DNA of 64,000 nt from Planctomycetota bacterium (GCA_028281765.1 JANQJF010000056.1:102415-166414), one strand, 5' to 3'; counted from the stretch's first letter, positions 45,273 to 54,511 are shown. The notes: generated from the sequence alone by a model not told the origin. Program-made: numbers and translations.

Positions 45273-46664
45273 TTACCCCTCCTCCGCCCCCACGAAACCA
45301 TCATCCACCAACATCTGCAGCGCATCGACCACCGCCTTTGGCGTCAGCGTGAACAGCGCCGCTTGCTCACGCGCCCGGTTCACGGCCTGTTCGACGGTCG
45401 TCGGCCGCTCGACGAGCTGCAGCAACGAATCCACCGGCACGCTCCCGATCGTCGCGATGCACGTGAGTTCTCCCACGATCCCCATGCCATCGACGGGCTG
45501 GAACCCCCGCGCACTTCGTCGCACCGCGGTGCGCGATTCCACCGCCGCGGCCTGCAGCACCGTGTCCCGGCCGAGCACCGAGGCGAGCCAATCCGGTCGC
45601 TGTCGAGTTTGCCAGAACGGGCGCTCGACGAACCGGCGTTCGCTCGTGTACCAGCTAGTGGCTTGGCGCAGATGCGCGCGCCAGAGTCGCCGTTCCCAGA
45701 CGTGACGGTGGGCGAGTAGTGCGGGCCTGAGCTCCGGATGATCCAGGACGGTGTCGATCGCGTGCGCCGTGTCCTCCGCGGATGCGAGTGCCTTCTCGAC
45801 ACCCTGACTCGACAGTGCATCGACGATGGACGCCGCGTCGCCGCACACGAAGATCCCGCCGGTCGGCCGGAGCAGCCGTGGGGTGCCGTTGGCGCCGTAG
45901 ACCGGTGCGCCCAGGTCGCCCTCGAAGCGCGCGCCGCGTGAGTTCGCGATCGCGTGTCGCACGATCTCGTCGTGGCCGCAATCCTTGAGCTCCGCGGCGT
46001 CGACGAACGCGGCGACGCACGTGCCGCCGCCGCGCCTCGGGATCCACCAGAGCCAGCCGGCGGGGACCGCCTCGATCAGCGTCGCGTCGTCGAGGGGTGG
46101 TTCGGTTTTGCCGTTGAACGCGAACGTCATCGTCGCCGCGCCCTTGGCCTCGACCTCGGCTGGGAACAGCGCGCTGTGCCGTCCTCGACCGGTGGCGACG
46201 ACGATCGCGCGCGCTTCGACTTCGACAGGGTCGCCGCTATCGCTCTCGACGGTCACGGTTCCGTGACCGCACGCCGGGAGCTTGCGGGCGCGATACCCCT
46301 CGAGAACAGTTGCTCCGAGTTCGCGCACGTGCGCGCGCAACGCGCGATCGAAGACGCCACGCTCGATCTTCAGTCCACGTTCGTGATCGGCGTTGTCTCG
46401 CCACGCGGTTTCGTCCGAGTTCCAGATCACCCCCTGGCGCCGCACGCCGAAGAAGTGATGCTCCGCGAACACCTGCGTCAGCCCGCACGCCTCGATACGA
46501 CGAGCCGCACCGGGCACGAGGGTTTCCTCGGCGATCGCGTGCTTCGCGCGGCCGTCGTCGACGAGGACCACGGAGCGGCCGAAGCTGGTCAGGATCGTCG
46601 CCAGGGCGCCGCCGGCTGGCCCGCCGCCGACCACGAGGCAGTCGCAGTCGTGCCGCTCCGTCAC
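45273..46664 (-). CDS. FAD-dependent monooxygenase, possible amine dehydrogenase maturation enzyme
   Basis: 463 residues. It starts with the FAD dinucleotide fold (CLVVGGGPAGGALATIL, Gly at 13-15 and 18). The halogenase/monooxygenase-like pattern follows, with RGVFDRALRAHVRELGA and a later FAD contact (GGIFVCGDAASIVD). Its type fits the flavoprotein that hydroxylates the gamma-subunit Trp in quinohemoprotein amine dehydrogenase systems (QhpG), and that operon is 5 kb away; this link is inference. A GTG start at 46664 overlaps the upstream CAP-like gene by four bases, which argues for a different or extra role. The C-terminal 80 residues are helical. Confidence 0.75.
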   Translation of the reverse strand: MTERHDCDCLVVGGGPAGGALATILTSFGRSVVLVDDGRAKHAIAEETLVPGAARRIEACGLTQVFAEHHFFGVRRQGVIWNSDETAWRDNADHERGLKIERGVFDRALRAHVRELGATVLEGYRARKLPACGHGTVTVESDSGDPVEVEARAIVVATGRGRHSALFPAEVEAKGAATMTFAFNGKTEPPLDDATLIEAVPAGWLWWIPRRGGGTCVAAFVDAAELKDCGHDEIVRHAIANSRGARFEGDLGAPVYGANGTPRLLRPTGGIFVCGDAASIVDALSSQGVEKALASAEDTAHAIDTVLDHPELRPALLAHRHVWERRLWRAHLRQATSWYTSERRFVERPFWQTRQRPDWLASVLGRDTVLQAAAVESRTAVRRSARGFQPVDGMGIVGELTCIATIGSVPVDSLLQLVERPTTVEQAVNRAREQAALFTLTPKAVVDALQMLVDDGFVGAEEG

Positions 46665-48859
46665 GTCTTGAACGTCCAGATCAGGCGAGCCTTCGTCGCC
46701 GTGTACGTCGCGACGACGGTGTACGTCGAGCGCGCCTTCAGTGGAGCTTTGGGGATGAGCGCATACGTGTTGTGCGGCGATAGCTGCGGATTGCTGGGGC
46801 TGTCGGGCGTCGAGACGTAGCACTCGATCTGCTGCTTCTTGCTCGGGTTGCCGAGGAAGAGCTGCATCTCGATTTCGCCGGCCGGGCTCTCGTCGTCGCG
46901 CAGGATTTGCAGCGTGACCGGGTAGCCCCACTCGCGGGACGTCGCCTTTGGGACCGGGTCGCGGAGCTCCTGCTGGTACGCGAGGGGCACGTTCTTCATC
47001 TTGTCGTACGGCCAGCGCACGACGAACTCGCCCTCGGGGCGCGCGACGAGCGAGCGGCAGTCGAGCACGCACGTCGTGTCCGACTGGGCGAGTCCGACGT
47101 CGAGCAAGCCCGGGTGCAGGAGGTCGATCCGGTCGTAGAACGTCGCGAACCACTGATCGAGCGCGGCGTCCGGTGATGCCGCTCCGAGCGCGACCAGGCT
47201 CTGCACGCCGGCGCGCAGACCTCCGACGCTGAATTCCTTCTGCTTCGGGTCCTGGACGCAGCCCTCCTGCCAGGTCTTCGGCGGCGCGGCCATCGCGCCG
47301 AGGTAGCGCGCGTGGTCGGACGCGCCACGATCGAGCCACGAGTTGAGGCCGACGCGGTTCGGCGGGTCCTTCGACTCGGTGGCCTGGCCGCGCATCTTGT
47401 TCAGGCGACTCAGCATCTTTCGGACGTTCTTGTCGACCTCCGAGTTCGCGCGCGCCTCGACGCGCTCCAGGATCGAGGGTGTTGCGCCGCGAATCCACGT
47501 GTGGAAGTTCTTTTCGAGCTCGTCGACCGAAACGCCGAACGCCTCCTCGAACTGTGCAGTTCGCGAGTCACGGTCCGTCGCGTCCGTCTCTGGGCACTTG
47601 CTGAACGCACTGTCGATCGGCCCCCGCGTGCACGCGAACCACATCATGCCCGTCGACTTGAACAGGTCGTCACGGTCGAGCTCGCCGATCTTGCCGACGA
47701 ACGAGTTACGCCACGGGCGGTCGGTCCCGCGCTGCACCTGGTCGGCCAGATACGCCTGCAGTCCGATCAAGCCCGACTGCGCGCGCAGCAGCTTCGGCGG
47801 CGGCTTCTCGTCGATGCTCGCGTTCGCAGGCTGCCCGGGCTTGGTGTAGTACGGCAGCCGTCGACCGAGCGCTGCGAGGCAGACGTAGTTCGCGAGACCG
47901 CCACGGATGAACTGCTGCCCGCGGTAGCTCATTCGGTCGAGGCTCTCCGACAGGAGCAGTGCCGACATGTGCTCACTGTCGCGTGCGTGCATGACAAAGA
48001 ACTCGTTGCGCGGGTCCCAGAAGAACCGCGCCGTCTTCTGGTAGCTCGCCTCGTCGGCGGGCATCCGACCCTTGGTGCTCAGGACTTCGATGAGCTTGTC
48101 GTACTGCGCGCGACTCTCCACGAGCAGGAACTGGAACGGCCGCGGCCGCAGCGGTTTGACTTCCCCGTGGAGAAGGAAGTTCGCGAACGCGCTCGCGCGC
48201 GCGTAGTCGATCATGACCTGCCGCGCAGCTTCGCGACTCAGCGATGTGTGGATCGTGATGTTCCAACCCTCGGCGAGTGTCCCGAGTCGGCCGAGCGTGC
48301 TTTCGAGCAGGACGTCGTCGCTCTGAGTCACCCGGCTGGGTTCCACCTCGAGCGTGAGGGCCTTCGCGAGCGCCTGGTGCATCTCGACCTCGCGATCGAG
48401 CAGGGGCTGCATCCACGGTTCGATCCACCGACCGTGTGACCGCACGTGACCAAGCATCTCGTGCGCCGGTTCGAGTCGAGCGTCGAGCGCGAGGACCTGT
48501 CGCGCGATGGCCTTCTGCTTGTCGCCGGTCGCGGTCGTCGCGAACGCGAGCACCTTCTCGATACCGGTGCCGAGGTCCTTGAGAATCGGAGCCGGTTTGA
48601 ACTTCGCGTGCTTGGTCTTGCGGAACTCCTTGTTGCACGTCGTCTCGAGCATCTTCAGCGAGCGCTCCGGATAGCCGAGCGCCTGCAGGACGTCGATCAC
48701 CGCCACCGCGTCCCGCTCGAGCCCGCATTTCGCCAGACGCTTGGCGGCGCCGTCGAGCGCGCGGAGCTCCTTCCCGGGGACCAGGGCTTCTTGAGCGGGC
48801 GAACTCGTGCCGGCGATCAGCACCAAGAATGCGACCGTCGCGGAGCGGGCCTGATTCAT
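46661..48859 (-). CDS. Large secreted protein with CAP-like C-terminal region
   Basis: 732 residues with a signal peptide (ATVAFLVLIAGTSSPAQ). The N-terminal half is helical (KRLAKCGLERDAVAVIDVL), followed by a region resembling secreted peptidase-like or TPR-associated proteins (FFWDPRNEFFVMHARDSEH). Around residues 540-650 a CAP/SCP-like pattern appears (VGLNSWLDRGASDHARYLG and later LHPGLLDVGLA). The last 130 residues form a beta domain. It shares a four-base overlap with the FAD enzyme. I cannot assign a reaction. Secretion is likely, while the coupled FAD enzyme has no signal peptide, which is odd for partners. Confidence 0.7.
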   Translation of the reverse strand: MNQARSATVAFLVLIAGTSSPAQEALVPGKELRALDGAAKRLAKCGLERDAVAVIDVLQALGYPERSLKMLETTCNKEFRKTKHAKFKPAPILKDLGTGIEKVLAFATTATGDKQKAIARQVLALDARLEPAHEMLGHVRSHGRWIEPWMQPLLDREVEMHQALAKALTLEVEPSRVTQSDDVLLESTLGRLGTLAEGWNITIHTSLSREAARQVMIDYARASAFANFLLHGEVKPLRPRPFQFLLVESRAQYDKLIEVLSTKGRMPADEASYQKTARFFWDPRNEFFVMHARDSEHMSALLLSESLDRMSYRGQQFIRGGLANYVCLAALGRRLPYYTKPGQPANASIDEKPPPKLLRAQSGLIGLQAYLADQVQRGTDRPWRNSFVGKIGELDRDDLFKSTGMMWFACTRGPIDSAFSKCPETDATDRDSRTAQFEEAFGVSVDELEKNFHTWIRGATPSILERVEARANSEVDKNVRKMLSRLNKMRGQATESKDPPNRVGLNSWLDRGASDHARYLGAMAAPPKTWQEGCVQDPKQKEFSVGGLRAGVQSLVALGAASPDAALDQWFATFYDRIDLLHPGLLDVGLAQSDTTCVLDCRSLVARPEGEFVVRWPYDKMKNVPLAYQQELRDPVPKATSREWGYPVTLQILRDDESPAGEIEMQLFLGNPSKKQQIECYVSTPDSPSNPQLSPHNTYALIPKAPLKARSTYTVVATYTATKARLIWTFKT

Positions 48860-48907
48860 GACGCATAGACTACCGTTCGCGGCGGGTCTTGCGGGAAGAT
48901 CCGCGTC

Positions 48908-49912
48908 GTGAACCGATCGTCGACCGGATGGCCCGAGCTCCCGATCGCGCCCGCGAAGGCGCGGATCGCGGTGCGCCGCGTGTGCGCGGCGGAGCCGGTG
49001 ACTCGGGAGTGGTTCGCATCGCGCGGCTACGAGCTGTCGGACTTCGAATGGCGATCGATCGAGGACTGGATCGACTCGGTGCCTCGGTCGCGCGTCGCCG
49101 AGCGGCACTCCTCGGACGATGGCACCGTGCGGCTGCTCGTCGATCTTGGGGACGATCGCGTCGAGACCGTCGTCATGCCGGTCGGCGCGGTGTGTGTCTC
49201 GACTCAGATCGGGTGCGCGGTCGGCTGCCGCTTCTGCGCGAGTGGTCTCGATGGACTCGCGAGGAATCTCTCGGCGACCGAGATCGTCGAGCAGCTGATC
49301 CACGCGCGCCGAGAACGGCGCGTCGACCGGGTCGTCTACATGGGAATGGGGGAGCCGACGCACAACCTCACGGCCGTGCTGGATGCCGTCGCGCGCATGC
49401 ATCGGGACGCGCACATCGGGCCGCGTCGCCAGACGCTGTCGACGGTGGGGGCGACGCGCGTCTTCGACAGGCTCGGAGAGGCCGACGTGCAGCCGTGCCT
49501 CGCCCTGTCGCTGCACACGACGTGCGCGGAGAAGCGCCGTGAGCTGCTACCGCGCGCGTATCACGACGATTCGATCGAATCGCTCGTGGACGGAGCCGAC
49601 GCCTACGGCCAGCGCATGGGGATGCCGGTGCAATACGAGTGGACTCTGCTCGATGGCATCAACGACGGCGACGATGAGCTCGAGCGCCTGATCGAGCTGC
49701 TGGAAGGGCGGGCGGGATACGTCAACTTCATCCTGTGGAACGAGGTCGATGGCCTGCCGTTCGCGCGGCCGTCACGCGAGCGAGCGATCGCGATGGTGCG
49801 TGCGCTTCGCAAGCGAGGCGTCGTCGCGACGATCCGCAACTCGTCGGGTGCGGACGCACGCGCCGCATGTGGGCAGCTGCGAGGTGCTACTCGCACATCG
49901 CGGACGCGATGA
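48908..49912 (+). CDS. RlmN-like radical SAM methyltransferase
   Basis: 334 residues from a GTG start, somewhat short for the family. The Fe-S cluster motif is C103-x3-C107-x2-C110 (CAVGCRFC). C96 lies seven residues before it, as in RlmN. Other motifs are GMGEP, the SLHTT substrate loop, NFILWNEV and a late Cys (RNSSGADARAACGQL) expected for the protein-bound methyl intermediate. These enzymes methylate adenosine in 23S rRNA (A2503) and some tRNAs; the Cfr resistance enzyme is a relative. It converges with the phosphotransacetylase gene, overlapping it by 26 bases. Confidence 0.85.
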   Translation: MNRSSTGWPELPIAPAKARIAVRRVCAAEPVTREWFASRGYELSDFEWRSIEDWIDSVPRSRVAERHSSDDGTVRLLVDLGDDRVETVVMPVGAVCVSTQIGCAVGCRFCASGLDGLARNLSATEIVEQLIHARRERRVDRVVYMGMGEPTHNLTAVLDAVARMHRDAHIGPRRQTLSTVGATRVFDRLGEADVQPCLALSLHTTCAEKRRELLPRAYHDDSIESLVDGADAYGQRMGMPVQYEWTLLDGINDGDDELERLIELLEGRAGYVNFILWNEVDGLPFARPSRERAIAMVRALRKRGVVATIRNSSGADARAACGQLRGATRTSRTR

Positions 49913-50801
49913 CCGCGACCTCCGCGATGTCATGAGCGCTGCAGCCGCGCGACAGGTCGAGGCAGGGACGCGCGAGCCCTTGGATCAGCGGTCCGAACGC
50001 GCGGTATCCGCCGAGCCGTTCGGTGATCTTGTAGCTGATGTTGCCGGCGTCGAGGTCGGGGAAGACGAACACGTTCGCGCGCCCGGCGACGTCGGACTTC
50101 GGCGCCTTCCGCTCCGCGACGGCCGCGACGTAGGCGGCGTCGAACTGCAGCTCGCCGTCCGCGGCGATTTCGGGGCGGGCCTCGCGGAAGCGCGCGAGCG
50201 CGTCCCGCATCTTGTCCACGCGTGGATGGTCCGCGCTGCCCTTGGTCGAGAACGACAAGAACGCGACGCGCGGCGCGTCACCCGTGAAGCGGGCGTGGTT
50301 GTCTGCGGTTGCGCTGGCGATCGCGGCGAGCTGCTCGGCGTCGGGATCGGGGACCACGCCGCAGTCGGCGTAGGACAGGGCCTCGTCGCCCTTCACGAAC
50401 AGGAACATCGACGAGACGAGGGGTGACGTCGCCGCCGTGCCGACGCAGTGGATGCCGGCGCGAATCACGGATGCCGTCGAGTGTGCGGCGCCCGCGACGC
50501 TCGCGTCCGCGTGTCCGAGAGCGACGAGCGACGCGGCGAAGTAGAGTCGGTCCGCCGCGAGTTCGCGGGCCTGGGCTTCGTCGACGCCCTTCTTGGCTCG
50601 TCTCGCGAGGATGTGCCGTGTGACTTCGCCGAAGCGCGGATCGCTCGCGGGGTCTTCGACCCAGACGATCTCAGCCAGTCCGTCGCGTTCGAGTTCGTCG
50701 CGCGCTTCGGCCGTGCGCGGGTCGTCGACCTCGGGGAGCGCGACGCGCTTGCGCTGCGCGCGTGCGCGATCACGCAGCCGCTCGACGACGCGTTCGCTCA
50801 C
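49887..50801 (-). CDS. Phosphate acetyl/butyryl transferase-like enzyme
   Basis: 304 residues of the phosphotransacetylase fold: VALPEVDDPRTAEARDEL at the start, GHADASVAGAAHSTASV, LSFSTKGSADHPRVDKM and the C-terminal FPDLDAGNISYKITERLGG. These features fit reversible transfer of an acyl group between CoA and phosphate. It starts within the last four bases of a small AtuA-like gene, so it belongs to a three-gene minus-strand operon that suggests acyl-CoA or terpenoid-type acid breakdown. The exact acyl substrate is not readable. Confidence 0.88.
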   Translation of the reverse strand: MSERVVERLRDRARAQRKRVALPEVDDPRTAEARDELERDGLAEIVWVEDPASDPRFGEVTRHILARRAKKGVDEAQARELAADRLYFAASLVALGHADASVAGAAHSTASVIRAGIHCVGTAATSPLVSSMFLFVKGDEALSYADCGVVPDPDAEQLAAIASATADNHARFTGDAPRVAFLSFSTKGSADHPRVDKMRDALARFREARPEIAADGELQFDAAYVAAVAERKAPKSDVAGRANVFVFPDLDAGNISYKITERLGGYRAFGPLIQGLARPCLDLSRGCSAHDIAEVAVIASAMCE

Positions 50802-51115
50802 GCGCGCTCGACTTCCATCTCGAGCAGCGCGAGCCCGTGTGTCTTGCCCTGCGCGTCCGTCTTGAGGCTCTCGCTGCCGCCGCCGCCGAGACTGTCGTGC
50901 AGGATGAAGTTGAGCGCGAGCAAGTTGGGGGCTTCGTAGCGCACGACGTCGCCCTTGCAGATCTTCGCGAAGTGCTGCTTCACGCGCTCCGGCGTCAGCA
51001 CCTCTTTCAAGAACTCGTAGTCCGCCTGGTTGTGCGCGAAGATGCCGACGTTGCTGCCGTCGCCCTTGTCGCCCGAACGGGCCTGCGCGATGTCCGCGAG
51101 TTTGATCTTCGCCAT
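50798..51115 (-). CDS. Separate AtuA-like C-terminal domain protein
   Basis: 105 residues. It has the features of the small domain found at the C-terminus of many AtuA/DUF1446 proteins (LADIAQARSGDKGDGSNVG, ALNFILHDSLGGGG). Here it is encoded alone: its ATG overlaps the DUF1446 stop by one base (TGATG), and its stop overlaps the phosphotransacetylase start. Split and fused forms both occur, so the split is not evidence of a broken gene. It probably forms a complex with the larger protein. No signal peptide is present. Confidence 0.82.
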   Translation of the reverse strand: MAKIKLADIAQARSGDKGDGSNVGIFAHNQADYEFLKEVLTPERVKQHFAKICKGDVVRYEAPNLLALNFILHDSLGGGGSESLKTDAQGKTHGLALLEMEVERA

Positions 51116-52479
51116 CAGACCGTCTCCACTCGAACCGAGGTCTCGACCTTGCGCTTGTCGATGAGCGCGGGCCAGTAGCTGATGATGTCGGTCGCCTTCG
51201 GGCGACCGCCCGCGAAGCCGGTCACGCCCGGCGGGCCGCTCGTGACGAGCGGCACGATTTCCATGCCGAAGCGGTTGACCTTCTTCTTGTCGGCGTCCTT
51301 GACGCCGATGCGGAGCACGATCTCCGACGGGTTCTCGGTCTCGGAGATGCCTTCGTGGCACACGCCGGCGCCGACGAACTCGACGCACTTTTGGTGCTCT
51401 TCGAACGTGCAGCCGTCGAGCTCGAGACGGCCCCACACGATGTCGGCACACAGTTTGGCCTTTGCGAGAGCGTCGGGTCCCGACACCGTGAGCTGGCCGC
51501 TCGCCTTGTAGCCGTCGTGATAGCTGATCGAGACTTTGAACGTGTCGGTCGGCGCGGTGCCCTTGACGCCGCTGACCTGCACGCGGTTCTCGCCGACCTC
51601 TTCGATCTGGGCGCTCGTGAACTGCGCGGTGCAGTCCGGGCCGAGGTAACGCTCGGGATCGCCCATCTCGTAGAGCAGCTGGTGCACGACCGTGCGGCGA
51701 TCGATCAGGCCGCCCGTGCCGTCGTGCTTCGTGACGAAGAACGTCCCGTCCTTGTGTGCCTCGATCACCGGGTAGCCGATGCGCACGTAGTCGTCGACGT
51801 CGCGCCACGCGGTGAAGTTGCCACCCGTGCACTGCGCGCCGCACTCGACGATGTGCCCGGCGACCGTTGCGGCCGCGAGCTGGTCGAACTGGTCCTCACC
51901 CCAGCCGAATTCGTGCATCAGCGGGCCGGCGACGAGCGCGGGGTCAGTGATGCGGCCGCCGATCACGATGTCGGCGCCTTGCGCAAGACACTCTGCGACG
52001 GCGGGCGCGCCGATGTAGACGTTCGCGCTCGAGATGCGCTCGGGGTCGATGTCGGACAGCGGGCGCCCGTCGTCGAGGTTGCGCATCTCTTCGCCGGACT
52101 CGATCAGCTCGGGCAGCCGGTCGAGGATGTCGTCACCCTCGATGATGCCGACCTTGAGACCCTTCACGCCCTTCTTGCGCGCGAGCTCGAGCACCGCTTC
52201 GAGGCAGCCGTGCGGGTTCACGCCACCGGCGTTCGCGATGATCTTGATGCCCTTGTCCGCGACCTCGGGCAGGATGCGGTCGAGCATCGCGACGAAGTCG
52301 GTTGCATAGCCCATCGCCGGATTCCGACTCTTGAGCTTCTGCATGATGCTCATCGTGACTTCGGCGAGATAGTCGAGCGCCAGGTAGTCGAGCGGGCCTT
52401 CGCGGACCAGTCGGATCGGGCCGAGGATCGAGTCGCCCCAGAAGCCTTGGCCGTTGGCGATGAGAACCTTGTCACGCAT
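51115..52479 (-). CDS. AtuA-like (DUF1446) protein of acyclic terpenoid/acyl-CoA utilisation type
   Basis: 454 residues, the usual length for the separate DUF1446 domain. It starts KVLIANGQGFWGDSI, with IIANAGGVNPHGC, VIGGRITDPALVAGPL, CGAQCTGGNF and PGVTGFAGGRP. AtuA is known from acyclic terpene (citronellol/geraniol) degradation, but many homologues sit in other acyl-CoA pathways, so the role here is only suggested. It leads an operon followed by the small AtuA-like domain and a phosphotransacetylase. There is no membrane segment or signal peptide. Confidence 0.87.
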   Translation of the reverse strand: MRDKVLIANGQGFWGDSILGPIRLVREGPLDYLALDYLAEVTMSIMQKLKSRNPAMGYATDFVAMLDRILPEVADKGIKIIANAGGVNPHGCLEAVLELARKKGVKGLKVGIIEGDDILDRLPELIESGEEMRNLDDGRPLSDIDPERISSANVYIGAPAVAECLAQGADIVIGGRITDPALVAGPLMHEFGWGEDQFDQLAAATVAGHIVECGAQCTGGNFTAWRDVDDYVRIGYPVIEAHKDGTFFVTKHDGTGGLIDRRTVVHQLLYEMGDPERYLGPDCTAQFTSAQIEEVGENRVQVSGVKGTAPTDTFKVSISYHDGYKASGQLTVSGPDALAKAKLCADIVWGRLELDGCTFEEHQKCVEFVGAGVCHEGISETENPSEIVLRIGVKDADKKKVNRFGMEIVPLVTSGPPGVTGFAGGRPKATDIISYWPALIDKRKVETSVRVETV

Positions 52480-52580
52480 GGAAGTAGCGGATTCGCGGGG
52501 ATGGGGAAGGCCGCGAGGATAGCGGGAGGTCGTCCGGATTTCGCGTTCTGCCAGGTGGCGGCAGGGGCTAAGAAGAGGCG

Positions 52581-53255
52581 ATGGAGGCCCCTCAGAGACC
52601 TGGCGAACGCAGTTTTCTCCTGCTGGTCTCGCTCTTCGTCGCGGCTCTGGTCTGCTGCAACCTGATCGCGCGCAAGTTCGTTACGGTCGATCTCGGCTTC
52701 CACACCTTCGTCGTGTCGGCCGGCATCCTGCCGTATCCGCTGACGTTTCTCGTCACGGACGTCTTGTCCGAGATGTACGGCCGGAAGCGCGCGAACCAGG
52801 TCGTTCTCACCGGGTTCGCGGCGAGCATGTTCGTCTTGCTCGCGCTCGCGGCGGGTGAGTACTTCTCAGCGATCCCGACTTCGCCGGTCAGCGACGACAC
52901 CTACCGCGACGTATTCGGTCCGGCGTGGGAAACCATTCTCGCGTCGATGCTCGCGTATCTCTCGGCGCAGTTCATCGACATCCGCATGTTTCACTTTTGG
53001 AAGCGGTTGACGAACGGGCGCCACCTGTGGCTGCGCAACAACGCGTCGACGATCGTCTCGCAGCTCGTCGACACGACGCTGGTCGTCGGCGTGATCTTCG
53101 TCGGCGAGAAGTCGCTGGGCGAGATCGGGGGAATGATCTTCGACGGCTGGCTCTTCAAGACCCTCTGCGCGGCGGCGGACACGCCGTTCGCGTACGCGAT
53201 CATCGGGGCGATGAAGCGGGCGGGGATTCCCGCGGCGCCGGCACACCAGGACTGA
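52581..53255 (+). CDS. Queuosine precursor transporter (YhhQ/VUT family)
   Basis: 224 residues with about six membrane helices. Motifs are LVSLFVAALVCCNLIARKF at the N-terminus, PLTFLVTDVLSEMYGRKRAN and QFIDIRMFHFWKRLT. These are the signature elements of the YhhQ family, which imports 7-cyano- or 7-aminomethyl-7-deazaguanine for tRNA queuosine. The start follows a GC-rich 101-base gap from the divergent AtuA-like gene. It converges with the sigma factor gene with a six-base gap. No queuosine synthesis genes are beside it, which fits a salvage-dependent organism. Confidence 0.9.
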   Translation: MEAPQRPGERSFLLLVSLFVAALVCCNLIARKFVTVDLGFHTFVVSAGILPYPLTFLVTDVLSEMYGRKRANQVVLTGFAASMFVLLALAAGEYFSAIPTSPVSDDTYRDVFGPAWETILASMLAYLSAQFIDIRMFHFWKRLTNGRHLWLRNNASTIVSQLVDTTLVVGVIFVGEKSLGEIGGMIFDGWLFKTLCAAADTPFAYAIIGAMKRAGIPAAPAHQD

Positions 53256-53261
53256 CGGCCG

Positions 53262-53876
53262 CTACGCCGACAAGAGGGTGCTCGGGTCGGATCCGAACGC
53301 GCGCTGCCAGAGCGCCAAGCCGCGACGGATCTGCTGGGAGACCGTGTCGGGCTTCATCCCCTTGGCGCGCGCGATCGCGACGACCGGCCGGCCTTGGATG
53401 TAGCGCGCCTCGACGACGTTGCGGTAGCTGCTCGGTAGGGAGTCGAGCGTGGCGAGGAGTCGCTCGCGCAGTTCCGAGCTGGCCATGACGCTCGAGGCCC
53501 CGGGGTCCGGAGCGACGGCGTCGACGCAAGCCGCCGGGTCTCCGTCGTCGACGCTGGGCCGGCGCGCGATGTCGGTGACGCGACGGCGCACCTGAATTCG
53601 CAGCCACGCGAGTAGGCTGCCGCGGCCGCGGTACTCGAAGGAGCCGATGCGCTGCACAACCTCGAGCCACGCCTGCTGGACGATGTCGTCGGGGTCGCAC
53701 TTCTTGTGCAGTTGGGGGCCGAGGAGGCGTGTGGCGTAGACGACGAGCTTCGGGCGATACCGTGCGAAGAGCTCCTCCCAGTCGCGCTCCGTCGCCTCGC
53801 CGTCGACCGCGCGGCGCACGCGGGGCGCGGAGGAACCGTCGGGCGGATCGTGCGGAGCTGAGGGCTGCGGGAGCAT
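53262..53876 (-). CDS. ECF-type RNA polymerase sigma factor beside the A/B pair cluster
   Basis: 204 residues. The N-terminal 25 residues are Pro-rich and disordered. Region 2 includes LFARYRPKLVVYATRLLG and CDPDDIVQQAWLEVVQRI, region 4 includes LPSSYRNVVEARYIQGRPVV and the helix-turn-helix AIARAKGMKPDTVSQQIRR. Its start is 122 bases from the first gene of the divergent A1-B1-A2-B2 cluster, so this sigma factor could control that cluster. An FGE-like kinase lies on the other side of the cluster. No anti-sigma factor is visible. Confidence 0.87.
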   Translation of the reverse strand: MLPQPSAPHDPPDGSSAPRVRRAVDGEATERDWEELFARYRPKLVVYATRLLGPQLHKKCDPDDIVQQAWLEVVQRIGSFEYRGRGSLLAWLRIQVRRRVTDIARRPSVDDGDPAACVDAVAPDPGASSVMASSELRERLLATLDSLPSSYRNVVEARYIQGRPVVAIARAKGMKPDTVSQQIRRGLALWQRAFGSDPSTLLSA

Positions 53877-53998
53877 TGGCGTGCATTAGACTCCACCCGT
53901 TCGAGGAGAGTCCGGATTTTCTGTCAGCACGGGGACTCTGAATCGCTTCGAGACCGTCCGGGGCACGACGCCCATTCCGACGAACAGAAACGAGACTC

Positions 53999-54511
53999 AT
54001 GGCTATTCCACCGCCGACCATTCACGTCAACGAAACGCAGATCGAGCGCGGCTCTCCTCCGACCGGTCACCTCGAGCACGGGCTCAGCATCGTCGAGGCC
54101 GTCTACCGCGACGAAGATCCCCGTGAACCGGAACCGGTCACGAGCGGAGGAGATTGGCAATCCGGATACTCGATCACGATGACCTGGCAGCCCGACGGCG
54201 GGACAGCCATCACGCTCTCGGGCGCCATCGAAGGGGAGGAGACCGGAGATCTCATTGACGGGCTCCGTCGGAAGGCCAACACGAAGTCCGAAGGCGTGGC
54301 TCGCGTCGATCTTTCGAGCTCGGGTTCGCCGCCGGCCAAGCGCGCGGTATCCGCACCGACTCCAGGCAGGTGGACCGTCGAGCAAACCTGTCGAATCGTG
54401 TTCCAGCTCGGCGCCAAGGGGCCCTACTCGTACGGGTTCATCGACTCGAACCACGACATCACGATCGACAACGGTTCGCTCCAGGAACTCAAGACCCAGG
54501 CCAGCAGCTGA
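53999..54511 (+). CDS. A1: unrecognised protein, first of a tandem pair
   Basis: 170 residues with no signal peptide or membrane segment. It begins MAIPPPTIHVNET, has EAVYRDEDPREPEP, then a beta-rich part (GYSITMTWQ, ITLSGAIEGEETGDLI) and a C-terminal strand-helix segment (RIVFQLGAKG, DITIDNGSLQELK). It is clearly related to A2 at 55027: same MAIPPP start, DPREPE motif, SGA-x-EG and a closing helix. The two differ in the middle, where A1 has a longer Ser/Pro/Lys linker. I do not recognise the family. The next gene, B1, begins eight bases after its stop. Confidence 0.75.
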   Translation: MAIPPPTIHVNETQIERGSPPTGHLEHGLSIVEAVYRDEDPREPEPVTSGGDWQSGYSITMTWQPDGGTAITLSGAIEGEETGDLIDGLRRKANTKSEGVARVDLSSSGSPPAKRAVSAPTPGRWTVEQTCRIVFQLGAKGPYSYGFIDSNHDITIDNGSLQELKTQASS

